This document shows positions 1-5,639 of a DNA stretch of 5,639 nt, piece after piece. The position numbers and the translations under genes were made by a program. Under the pieces are notes generated by a model, which was not told where the DNA came from, ran no database searches, and was given only the letters and a program-made list of their open reading frames with translations. The number at the start of each line of letters is the position of its first letter. The first letter of the stretch is position 1. Origin of the DNA: Chloroflexota bacterium. GTDB lineage: Bacteria > Chloroflexota > Dehalococcoidia > GIF9 > UBA5629. The stretch is taken from contig JAPLHM010000236.1 in the NCBI GenBank assembly GCA_026389635.1, positions 1 to 5,639 on the forward strand, written 5' to 3'.

Positions 1-676
1 ACCTTCGCTTTGCGATTATTTCCGCCAGTGCCAGGTCTTCCCGGGTTGTGATCTTAATATTCTCATAATCCCCGGTATACAACATCACCTTAAAGCCGAT
101 TCTCTCAACGGCGGAGGCATCATCCGTGACCTCATCATCCAACGAACTGTATGCCTCCTTCAATATTTTATATTGAAAGACCTGGGGTGTCTGAACTGCC
201 ATCAACCGGCTGCGCGGCAGCGTCGCGGCAACAATATGGTTTTCATCCACCTGCTTAACCGTGTCCTTAACCGGCACCGCCGCAACCGCCGATCCAGTGG
301 ACTCTGCAGCCTTTATCCCATCATCTATCAGCCTGTCCGTAAGGAAGGGACGAGCGGCATCGTGTATGAGCACGAATTCGCTATTAGTTACGCCGGCCAA
401 ACCATTCCTAACCGAATCCTGCCGCAGGCTGCCACCGGCGCATACCCGCGTCACCTTTGACCATCCTCTTTTTTCTGCGAGGCTCCTGCCTTCCTCCAGA
501 CGATTTTTATGTAAAACTAAAACGATCTCACGCACGCGCATATTACGCTGCAGGACTTCAACCGGCCAGGCTATGACCGGTTTCCCGGCCAGGTCCATGA
601 ATGACTTGTCAGCACCCATTCTGCTGCCGCTCCCGGCGCCCACTACTATGGCGGTCACCCCGGCCATTTTATTCAT
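1..676 (-). CDS. ispD: IspD, 2-C-methyl-D-erythritol 4-phosphate cytidylyltransferase (3' end cut by window edge)
   Basis: This cytosolic enzyme joins CTP and 2-C-methyl-D-erythritol 4-phosphate to give CDP-methylerythritol and pyrophosphate, the third step of the MEP isoprenoid pathway. Reading from ATG 676 gives 225 codons with no stop; the family is usually about 225-235 residues, so only the last few residues or the stop should be missing. Visible signatures are the N-terminal nucleotide-binding loop GAGSGSRMG (13-21) with Lys24, GGSLRQDSVRNGL (81-93), HDAARP (105-110), VPVKDTVK (134-141), Arg157 before QTPQ (162-165), VTDDASAVE (183-191) and NIKITT with Lys208. Start 676 is chosen because AGGA lies 8 bases upstream; an in-frame ATG at 667 is the alternative. 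The start overlaps the radA stop by 8 bases (ATGAATAA), suggesting translational coupling. The first loop reads VVGAG where many homologues have PAAG or VAAG. A fusion to IspF beyond the edge cannot be excluded. The family call is very secure. Confidence 0.95.
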   Translation of the reverse strand, partial: MNKMAGVTAIVVGAGSGSRMGADKSFMDLAGKPVIAWPVEVLQRNMRVREIVLVLHKNRLEEGRSLAEKRGWSKVTRVCAGGSLRQDSVRNGLAGVTNSEFVLIHDAARPFLTDRLIDDGIKAAESTGSAVAAVPVKDTVKQVDENHIVAATLPRSRLMAVQTPQVFQYKILKEAYSSLDDEVTDDASAVERIGFKVMLYTGDYENIKITTREDLALAEIIAKRR

Positions 677-2072
677 CGTCCGTGTCCTTTTTTTTGGGCG
701 TTTTCTCAAGACCCGCTCGCAGGGCCTCCGCGAGGCTGCCTGCTCTGATTATCTGCAGGCCTTCTGAACCGTGAAATGCCTTTTTAACGGCGTCTGGAAT
801 AATACACCTGGTGAAGCCCAGCCTGGCAGCCTCCGAGATCCTCCTGTCCATCTGCGGGACTGACCTGAGTTCCCCGCTCAAGCCTATCTCACCCACTGCT
901 ACTGTCCCGGGTATGGACCTAGCGTCCCTGAAGCTGGACGCGATAGCCATGGCAATGCCCAGGTCGGCGGCCGGCTCGGATATCCTGATGCCGCCCGTGA
1001 CGTTAACGATAACATCCTGGTTGTACAACCCTACTCCCGCACGCCTGGTCAGGACGGCACATATCAGCAGAAGTCTGTTGAAATCGACGCCGTTACTTAT
1101 CCGCCTGGGCGGCCCATAGGCGGCGGTGCTGGTCAGGGCCTGTATCTCGACCAGGAGGGGACGGCTGCCTTCCAATGTGGGCACGACCGCGGCGCCGATG
1201 GCGCCGTTGACGTATGATTCCAAAAATAACTGCGAAGGGTTTGACACTTCAGTCAATCCGGCGCTGCCCATTTCAAATACTCCGACCTCGTTGGTTGATC
1301 CGAACCTGTTCTTGGTACTCCTCAATATGCGGTAGCTGTTGAAGGACTCCCCCTCCAAGCTGAGCACTACATCCACGATATGCTCGAGGGCTTTGGGCCC
1401 GGCGATAGAGCCATCCTTGGTGACGTGCCCCGAGATAAAGACCGGCACACTGGTTCTTTTTGCCCATCTCAACAGGCGCAGAGTGCATTCCCTGATCTGG
1501 TTGATGCTGCCCGGAGCGCCGTTGATATCCTCAAGGTAAACCGTCTGAACGGAATCGACCACCACCAGGGACGGCTGCATAGACTCCAACCCCGCCATTA
1601 CGTTTTCCATGTTGGTCTCGGGGTAGACATATAACCCGCCACCTTTGACACCCAGCCTCTCAGCACGCATCTTGAGTTGCTGGGATGATTCCTCGCCGGA
1701 TACGTAGACAACCTGGGCTTCCCTGTTCTTGGTGATGGCATCGGAGATTTGCAGCAGCAGTGTAGACTTGCCTACGCCGGGATCACCGCTGATGAGCACC
1801 ACGGAACCAGCCACCAACCCGCCACCGAGCACGCGGTTGAGCTCGCCGATGGGGAAAGTTATGCGTGAATAGCTGTCGTGCTGCAGCTTGGCAAGCTCCA
1901 GCAGATGGCCCGCCGTATCGGGCCTGCTTTCTGTCGTACTTTTACCTTTGGCAACTGTGGTCTCGACTAAGCAGTTCCATTCTTGGCAACCTGAGCAGCG
2001 GCCCTCCCACTTGGGACTTTCCCTGCCGCAACTCTGGCAGATAAATACTTTTTTTAGCTTCTGCTTTTCCAA
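669..2072 (-). CDS. radA: RadA/Sms, DNA repair and recombination ATPase
   Basis: RadA is a RecA-like hexameric ATPase of the cytoplasm that processes recombination intermediates and helps branch migration. From the proposed TTG start it is 467 residues, close to the usual 450-460. Domain order is typical: a zinc finger with Cys12, Cys15, Cys26 and Cys29; Walker A GDPGVGKS (96-103); Walker B LVVVD (169-173); the RadA-specific KNRFG motif (254-258); and a C-terminal Lon-like domain (about 285-455) containing GGIRISEPAADLGIA. The frame stays open upstream to a GTG at 2192 (40 extra residues). That extension has no homology to RadA N-termini, has no good ribosome site, and runs through an intergenic hairpin. 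RadA proteins normally start a few residues before the zinc finger, as this TTG does, and GGGAG/GAGAG lies about 8-11 bases upstream of it. The C-terminal tail is short and charged (KTPKKKDTDDE). The stop overlaps the ispD start. Function is certain; the exact start is likely. Confidence 0.95.
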   Translation of the reverse strand: MEKQKLKKVFICQSCGRESPKWEGRCSGCQEWNCLVETTVAKGKSTTESRPDTAGHLLELAKLQHDSYSRITFPIGELNRVLGGGLVAGSVVLISGDPGVGKSTLLLQISDAITKNREAQVVYVSGEESSQQLKMRAERLGVKGGGLYVYPETNMENVMAGLESMQPSLVVVDSVQTVYLEDINGAPGSINQIRECTLRLLRWAKRTSVPVFISGHVTKDGSIAGPKALEHIVDVVLSLEGESFNSYRILRSTKNRFGSTNEVGVFEMGSAGLTEVSNPSQLFLESYVNGAIGAAVVPTLEGSRPLLVEIQALTSTAAYGPPRRISNGVDFNRLLLICAVLTRRAGVGLYNQDVIVNVTGGIRISEPAADLGIAMAIASSFRDARSIPGTVAVGEIGLSGELRSVPQMDRRISEAARLGFTRCIIPDAVKKAFHGSEGLQIIRAGSLAEALRAGLEKTPKKKDTDDE

Positions 2073-2108
2073 CCTTTTTCTCTCTCCCGCTTGACCTTTT
2101 GCCAGCAA

Positions 2109-2117
2109 ATGATAACA
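2109..2117 (-). promoter_or_regulatory. possible extended -10 promoter for radA
   Basis: On the minus strand TGTTATCAT matches an extended -10 element (TG-n-TATAAT with one mismatch). It would start transcription near 2102 and leave a leader of about 30 bases before the TTG at 2072. No convincing -35 hexamer sits 17-18 bases upstream (AAGAAA/CAAGAA), which is tolerable for extended -10 promoters but makes the call weak. It lies downstream of the clpC terminator-like hairpin, where a radA/ispD promoter would be expected. Confidence 0.3.
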
Positions 2118-2160
2118 AAAATGGTAATAACTTTCTTGAAACTGGCAGGAGAAAAGATTG

Positions 2161-2197
2161 AGGGCGTGATTCCAGCCCCGGTGACTGGTCACGCCCT
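2161..2197 (-). terminator. probable rho-independent terminator after clpC
   Basis: A perfect 9-bp stem (AGGGCGTGA with TCACGCCCT) begins 30 bases after the clpC stop. Inside it a further CCAG/CTGG pairing closes a 9-base loop, with two unpaired bases on one side. On the minus strand it is followed by CAATCTTTTCTCC, an imperfect T tract. Stem strength and position support termination or attenuation of clpC transcripts; the broken T run means some read-through into radA is plausible. Confidence 0.6.
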
Positions 2198-2220
2198 TAT
2201 ATAATTCAATTGACCGGTCA
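2182..2220. repeat. pair of palindromic 10-mers TGACC(G/A)GTCA, possible operator
   Basis: TGACCGGTCA at 2211-2220 is a perfect palindrome. The minus-strand sequence TGACCAGTCA at 2191-2182 is the same word with one central change and is itself an inverted repeat (GTGAC-2-GTCAC over 2181-2192). Their centres are 29 bp apart, with an AT-rich TTGAATTATATAA stretch between them. Paired dyads near a promoter or gene start often bind a dimeric regulator, but no regulator gene is visible here. The second copy also lies inside the terminator-like stem, so RNA structure could explain part of it. Confidence 0.35.
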
Positions 2221-2227
2221 GGTTCGC

Positions 2228-4747
2228 TCAGGGACTGTTAGTACCCAACAGGTGGTTTCCCTCGCCCGCCAGCAACTTGCTCTCTGCCGCGGGTGCTACG
2301 GCTTTTTCAAGCTTGTGGATGACTATCTCCGTGCCATCATAGTCAACCAGTACCTTTGAACCAGCCTCGTATTTACCCTGCAGGACACTTTCCGACAGCC
2401 TATCCTCAACTTCGTGCTGAATGACGCGGCGCAGAGGCCGGGCCCCGAAATCAGGATCGTATCCCTTATCCGCGATGAATTCCTTGGCAGCGGTGGATAC
2501 ATCGAGAATTATCTGTTTTTCCCGCATGGAGTCGATTGCCTCCCGAAGCATGAGATCCACTATGAGGCGTATGTGTTCCTTATTGAGCGCATGGAAAACC
2601 ACAGAAGCATCAATACGGTTCAGGAATTCAGGCCTGAAGATCTTTTTCATCTCGCGCATAACGATATCTTTCATATGGTCATAGGCGGCCTGCCTGCCCT
2701 TGGCTTCGTCGGAGTGGACGCTGAAGCCCAGTCCCTTGTTTTTCTTAATCTCCTCAGCACCCACATTCGATGTCATGACCAGTATGGTGTTGCGAAAATC
2801 CACCCTCCTGCCCTTGGCATCTGTCAGATGGCCATCATCCATGATCTGCAACAGGATATCATAAACATTCCTATGCGCTTTCTCGATCTCGTCGAGGAGA
2901 ACCACGCAATAGGGATTGCGCCGTACCGCCTCGGTCAGCTGACCCCCCTCCTCGTAGCCAATGTACCCCGGGGGTGCTCCGACCAGCCGGGCCACGTTAT
3001 GCTGCTCCATAAATTCCGACATGTCCAGCCTGACCATGGCGTCTTCGCTCTTGAACATGAACTTGGCCAGCGCTTTGACCAGCGCTGTTTTGCCCACGCC
3101 GGTGGGTCCCAGGAATATGAAGCAGCCCATCGGCCGCCTGGCTTCCTTGAGCCCGGCCCGTGCGCGGCGGACGGCCTTGGCGATGGTGATTATGGCCTCA
3201 TCCTGGCCCACGATATCCTGGTGAATCGACTCCTCCATCTTGAGCAGCCTCTCTGACTCGTCCATAGTCAGGCTTATGACAGGTATGCCGGTCCACATGC
3301 CCACTACCTCGGCTATATCATCCTTAGTAACGATGGGCGTTTCCTTCTTCTGCGTGCTCTGCCACTCCTGCTCCATGTTCTTGATCTTGGCCTGTAGCTG
3401 CACCTCGCGGTCGCGTAGCTCGGCCGCCATCTCGTACTGCTGCGATCCAATAGCATTGTCCTTATCGCGCCTCACGATCTCCAGTGCCTTCTGCGCCTCG
3501 GCTATGCCGATGGGGACCACGCCTTTCTTGATCCTGACACGTGAGGAAGCCTCATCCATAATATCGATGGCCTTATCCGGCAGGAAGCGGTCCGAAATAT
3601 ACCGCGATGCCATGGAGGCGGCTGCGCTAAGTGCCTCGTCGTGGATAATCAGCTTGTGGTAATCCTCGTAGTGGTGCTTGATGCCTCTCAAAATCTCTAC
3701 TGTCTGCTCTACGCTAGGTTCGGCCACCGTTACGGGCTGAAACCGCCTCTCCAGGCCGGCATCTTTTTCGATATATTTGCGGTATTCGTCCAAGGTAGTG
3801 GCGCCGATGAACTGTATCTCTCCCCGTGACAGCGACGGCTTGAGTATATTGGAGGCATCCACCGCACCCTCAGCCGCGCCCGCCCCTACGATAGTGTGCA
3901 ACTCGTCGATGAAGACAATGCAGTTGCCAGCCCCCTTGATTTCGTCGAGGACTTTTTTCAGCCTTTCTTCAAATTCACCGCGGTACTTGGTGCCAGCCAC
4001 CAGCGAGCCTATATCAAGTGTCACCAGTCTCTTGTTCCTGAGGGGCTCAGGGATATCGCCCATTATGATCTGCTGTGCCAGCTTGGCCACAATGGCTGAT
4101 TTCCCCACACCCGGCTCACCGATGAGCGCAGGGTTATTCTTGGTGCGCCGGCTGAGTATCTGGATAATGCGCTCGCATTCCTTTTCCCTGCCGACGATCT
4201 TGTCCAGCTTGCCCATGCGCGCCAGGTTGGTCAGGTCTACGCCAAGTTGGTCAAGTATGGGAGTCCTGGCGCCCTCCTTGGTGACAGCCCTGGCCTGCCC
4301 GCCTGAGGCAGTCAACAACTTGTTCACCTCGGCCAGTACCTTGTCGAAGGTGACTCCCAGGCTCTCCAGCACACCGGCTGCCGATCCTTCCCTCTCCTTG
4401 AGCAACCCCAGCAACAGGTGTTCAGTACCGATATAGCTGTGGTTCAGGCGCCTTGCCTCGTCAACAGCCAACTCGATGACCTTCTTGGCCCTCGGTGTAA
4501 GACCTACCTCGTTGGTGTTGGGGCGTCCGCCCCTTCCTACGATAAATTCAACAGCGGACCGCACCTTGCTGGTTGCCACACCCAGGTTGTTAAGCACCTG
4601 ACTGGCCACGCTGTCATCCTCCGCGATCAACCCCAGCAATATATGCTCAGTATCGATATAGCTGTGCCCAAAATGCTGAGCTTCCTCCTGGGCGCGCGTA
4701 AGCGCCCGGCGGGCACGCTCCGAAAATTTCTCAAATCTACTGGCCAT
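2228..4747 (-). CDS. clpC: ClpC, AAA+ unfoldase subunit of the Clp protease
   Basis: ClpC is a hexameric Hsp100 ATPase that unfolds proteins and feeds them to ClpP in the cytoplasm. The 839-residue product has the full layout: two Clp N-terminal repeats (about 5-70 and 80-145, each with HSYI(D/G)TEH); a first AAA+ module with Walker A GEPGVGKS (210-217), Walker B IVFIDELH (277-284), sensor GATT (315-318) and ERRF (333-336); a middle region with a UVR-type motif around 424-459; and a second AAA+ module with Walker A GPTGVGKT (547-554), Walker B VVLLDE (615-620), TSN (659-661) and GARPLRR (768-774). The loop GLGFS (672-676) fits the ClpP-docking tripeptide, so it should work with ClpP. The UVR motif and short middle domain separate it from ClpB. 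The ATG at 4747 has GAGG 5 bases upstream and a strong promoter. No ctsR, mcsA or mcsB precedes it; a 5S rRNA gene does instead. All catalytic motifs are intact. Confidence 0.97.
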   Translation of the reverse strand: MASRFEKFSERARRALTRAQEEAQHFGHSYIDTEHILLGLIAEDDSVASQVLNNLGVATSKVRSAVEFIVGRGGRPNTNEVGLTPRAKKVIELAVDEARRLNHSYIGTEHLLLGLLKEREGSAAGVLESLGVTFDKVLAEVNKLLTASGGQARAVTKEGARTPILDQLGVDLTNLARMGKLDKIVGREKECERIIQILSRRTKNNPALIGEPGVGKSAIVAKLAQQIIMGDIPEPLRNKRLVTLDIGSLVAGTKYRGEFEERLKKVLDEIKGAGNCIVFIDELHTIVGAGAAEGAVDASNILKPSLSRGEIQFIGATTLDEYRKYIEKDAGLERRFQPVTVAEPSVEQTVEILRGIKHHYEDYHKLIIHDEALSAAASMASRYISDRFLPDKAIDIMDEASSRVRIKKGVVPIGIAEAQKALEIVRRDKDNAIGSQQYEMAAELRDREVQLQAKIKNMEQEWQSTQKKETPIVTKDDIAEVVGMWTGIPVISLTMDESERLLKMEESIHQDIVGQDEAIITIAKAVRRARAGLKEARRPMGCFIFLGPTGVGKTALVKALAKFMFKSEDAMVRLDMSEFMEQHNVARLVGAPPGYIGYEEGGQLTEAVRRNPYCVVLLDEIEKAHRNVYDILLQIMDDGHLTDAKGRRVDFRNTILVMTSNVGAEEIKKNKGLGFSVHSDEAKGRQAAYDHMKDIVMREMKKIFRPEFLNRIDASVVFHALNKEHIRLIVDLMLREAIDSMREKQIILDVSTAAKEFIADKGYDPDFGARPLRRVIQHEVEDRLSESVLQGKYEAGSKVLVDYDGTEIVIHKLEKAVAPAAESKLLAGEGNHLLGTNSP

Positions 4748-4752
4748 AGTAA

Positions 4753-4756
4753 CCTC
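4753..4756 (-). promoter_or_regulatory. ribosome binding site of clpC
   Basis: GAGG on the minus strand (within CGAGGTTACT) lies 5 bases before ATG 4747 and fixes the start of clpC. No other in-frame start upstream is needed, because the N-terminal repeat begins immediately (MASRFEKFSERARRAL). Confidence 0.75.
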
Positions 4757-4801
4757 GAAAAATGGGATCCCGACTTAGCCTTGGTAGGCTGCGTACTATG
4801 A

Positions 4802-4830
4802 ATTATATGTTGTAGTATGGGTCAAGTCAA
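4802..4830 (-). promoter_or_regulatory. sigma70/SigA promoter of clpC
   Basis: On the minus strand, TTGACT (4830-4825), a 17-base spacer and a perfect TATAAT (4807-4802) form a nearly ideal housekeeping promoter. Transcription should begin near 4795, giving a leader of about 48 bases before the clpC ATG. I see no CIRCE inverted repeat and no properly spaced CtsR heptamer repeat near it, so clpC looks constitutively driven as far as the sequence shows. Confidence 0.85.
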
Positions 4831-4837
4831 AGAACAG

Positions 4838-4855
4838 CAGCTTCAAAGGAAGCTG
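4838..4855 (-). terminator. short hairpin between the 5S gene and the clpC promoter, possible terminator
   Basis: CAGCTTC and GAAGCTG form a perfect 7-bp stem around a 4-base loop. On the minus strand the hairpin is followed by CTGTTCTTTG, only a poor T tract. It sits 7 bases upstream of the clpC -35 box, so it may help stop transcripts leaving the 5S gene. It could also be a chance or regulatory dyad. Confidence 0.4.
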
Positions 4856-4886
4856 TAAAGAGCTGGCTTTGTAGAAAAAGGGCAAT

Positions 4887-4893
4887 AAAAAAA
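4887..4893 (-). terminator. T7 run terminating the 5S transcript
   Basis: Seven Ts follow directly on the 3' strand of 5S helix I (CCAGGGAC). The closing helix of the rRNA plus this T run resembles an intrinsic terminator and would define the end of a short 5S transcript. The stem needs the whole 5S fold to form, so its efficiency is uncertain. Confidence 0.5.
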
Positions 4894-5017
4894 GTCCCTG
4901 GCAGTGGCATATTTTCCCAAGGAATTCCTCCCTCAGTATCGTCTGCGCTGAAGCGTTTCACTTCCGTGTTCGGGATGGGAACGGGTGGTGCCACCTCGCT
5001 CTGACCACCAGAGGACT
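4893..5017 (-). rRNA. rrf: 5S ribosomal RNA
   Basis: 5S rRNA is a large-subunit RNA. The minus strand carries the near-universal core CCCATCCCGAACACGGAAG, followed by the CAGCGC and GATACTG segments expected of loop A to loop E. Its ends pair as helix I: AGTCC with GGACT, then CTGG with CCAG after one bulged T, which sets the boundaries to within a few bases. At about 123-125 nt it is slightly longer than the usual 115-120. It is not next to a 23S gene: upstream is ruvB and downstream is clpC. It has its own promoter and a T run at the 3' end, so it is a separate transcription unit. Whether it is the only 5S copy in the genome cannot be told here. Confidence 0.95.
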
Positions 5018-5030
5018 TTTAATGGAATAT

Positions 5031-5059
5031 ACTATACCGAAATAAAAAGGCGCTGTCAA
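5031..5059 (-). promoter_or_regulatory. sigma70/SigA promoter of the 5S rRNA gene
   Basis: A perfect TTGACA (5059-5054), a 17-base spacer and TATAGT (5036-5031, one mismatch) lie on the minus strand between the ruvB stop and the 5S gene. The predicted start near 5024 is only about 7 bases before the mature 5' end, so very little 5' processing would be needed. The -35 box begins 11 bases after the ruvB stop codon. Confidence 0.87.
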
Positions 5060-5070
5060 ATAAAAACTTT

Positions 5071-5639
5071 TTACCACATGCTTGCTTGCGGAGGGCCCTT
5101 CTTATAGGCGACACCGAGATGTTTGTAAGCCAAACGGGTGGCCTGGCGTCCCCTGGGGGTCCTTTCGAGGAATCCTAATTGCAATAGATATGGTTCATAC
5201 ACGCTTTCTATTGTCTCCGATTCTTCGCTTATGCAGGCAGCTATGGTATCCAGGCCAACCGGTCCTCCGTCAAATTTCTGTATTATCGTCCTGAGCACCT
5301 TGCGGTCTATCTCGTCCAGGCCAAGTTCATCGACCTCGAGTTTATCCATGGCCTCAATTGTCACTCCCCTGTTTACGACACCATCGGCCTTGACCTGTGC
5401 ATAGTCGCGGATGCGTTTTAACAGGCGGTTAGCTACGCGTGGTGTGCCCCGGGCGCGGCATGCAATCAAATCAATGCTCTCTGTATCTGTTTTCAACTTG
5501 AGTATCTCCGCGGAGCGCTTGAGGATGGCGCCTATGGAATCCACATCGTAAAAATCGAGCCTGTGGACTGAGCCGAACCTATCCCTGAGCGGAGAACTCA
5601 TGGAAGCATAGCGCGTAGTAGCGCCTATAAGTGTAAAGC
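5071..5639 (-). CDS. ruvB: RuvB, Holliday junction branch-migration ATPase (N-terminal part beyond window edge)
   Basis: RuvB is the AAA+ motor that works with RuvA to move Holliday junctions during recombination. The last 188 residues are visible and end at TAA 5073-5071. They open with FTLIGATTR, the sensor 1 strand, followed by SPLRDRFG carrying the arginine finger region. Next come the sensor 2 helix RARGTPRVANRLLKR (about residues 61-75 of the visible part), the linker DEIDRKVLRTI, and the winged-helix domain starting at FDGGPVGLDTIA and including EPYLLQLGFLERTPRGR. The ATG at 5601 is an internal methionine: the conserved frame continues upstream to the window edge, so roughly the first 150-160 residues, including the Walker motifs, lie outside. 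The C-terminus YKKGPPQASMW is ordinary for the family. The ruvA/ruvC context is not visible. No clear terminator separates ruvB from the 5S promoter. Confidence 0.96.
   Translation of the reverse strand, partial: FTLIGATTRYASMSSPLRDRFGSVHRLDFYDVDSIGAILKRSAEILKLKTDTESIDLIACRARGTPRVANRLLKRIRDYAQVKADGVVNRGVTIEAMDKLEVDELGLDEIDRKVLRTIIQKFDGGPVGLDTIAACISEESETIESVYEPYLLQLGFLERTPRGRQATRLAYKHLGVAYKKGPPQASMW

Noticed and set aside
261..767. 168-residue open frame on the plus strand opposite ispD and the end of radA
   Set aside because: It lies antisense to the clear IspD frame, crosses the radA/ispD junction, and has a low-complexity Ser/Thr/Arg composition.
2414..3256. 280-residue open frame on the plus strand opposite clpC
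   Set aside because: It is a mirror of the conserved ClpC coding sequence. The encoded protein is rich in His/Pro/Leu without recognisable domains, and there is no promoter or ribosome site for it.
3777..4436. 219-residue open frame on the plus strand opposite the first half of clpC
   Set aside because: A Ser/Pro/Leu-rich antisense shadow of ClpC, with no family motif or start signals.
4810..4834. Possible CtsR operator (GGTCAAGTCAAAG on the plus strand) at the clpC promoter
   Set aside because: The CtsR consensus needs two GGTCAAA heptamers separated by three bases. Here the TCAA repeats are only 6 bases apart and the second lacks GG, so it does not match.
5060..5073. Terminator for ruvB in AAAAAGTTTTTATTT just after its stop
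   Set aside because: The A5/T5 runs leave only a one-base loop and no G+C stem, so this is not a credible terminator; it is better read as AT-rich sequence upstream of the 5S promoter.
5601..5639. Treating the ATG at 5601 as the start of a short 176-residue protein
   Set aside because: The frame upstream encodes FTLIGATTRYAS, the conserved RuvB sensor 1 strand, so the gene simply continues past the window edge.

Overview
Every gene in this window lies on the minus strand, and all are housekeeping genes of a bacterium. In transcription order they are: the 3' part of ruvB (running in from the right edge), a solitary 5S rRNA gene, clpC, radA, and ispD (reaching the left edge). The order clpC-radA-ispD is a known bacterial neighbourhood; in Firmicutes it is usually ctsR-mcsA-mcsB-clpC-radA-disA-...-ispD-ispF-cysS. 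Here ctsR/mcsA/mcsB are not upstream of clpC, and disA is not between radA and ispD. Together with the free-standing 5S gene and moderate G+C, this fits a non-Firmicute such as a Chloroflexi/Dehalococcoidia member. That placement is inferred from memory of gene order, not from a search, and is only moderately likely.

Right part (about 4750-5639): the C-terminal 188 residues of the RuvB branch-migration motor end at 5071. Eleven bases past the stop is a near-consensus sigma70/SigA promoter (TTGACA, 17 nt, TATAGT), which fires directly into a 5S rRNA gene at about 4893-5017. The 5S gene ends in a T7 run and is followed by a short hairpin. A second strong promoter (TTGACT, 17 nt, TATAAT) then drives clpC.

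Centre (2228-4747): a full-length ClpC AAA+ unfoldase with two N-terminal repeats, two AAA+ modules, a UVR motif and a ClpP-docking loop. The 155-base gap between clpC and radA holds a terminator-like hairpin, a pair of TGACC(G/A)GTCA palindromes 29 bp apart, and a possible extended -10 promoter for radA.

Left part (1-2072): RadA/Sms, most likely starting at a TTG at 2072, overlaps by 8 bases an almost complete IspD (MEP isoprenoid pathway) that runs off the left edge. The genes share a theme of proteostasis and recombination/repair (clpC, radA, ruvB) beside isoprenoid biosynthesis (ispD), but they form at least three transcription units rather than one pathway. I found no mobile element, CRISPR array, tRNA or evidently novel protein system. 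The unusual signals are the 5S gene with its own promoter and the intergenic palindrome pair.
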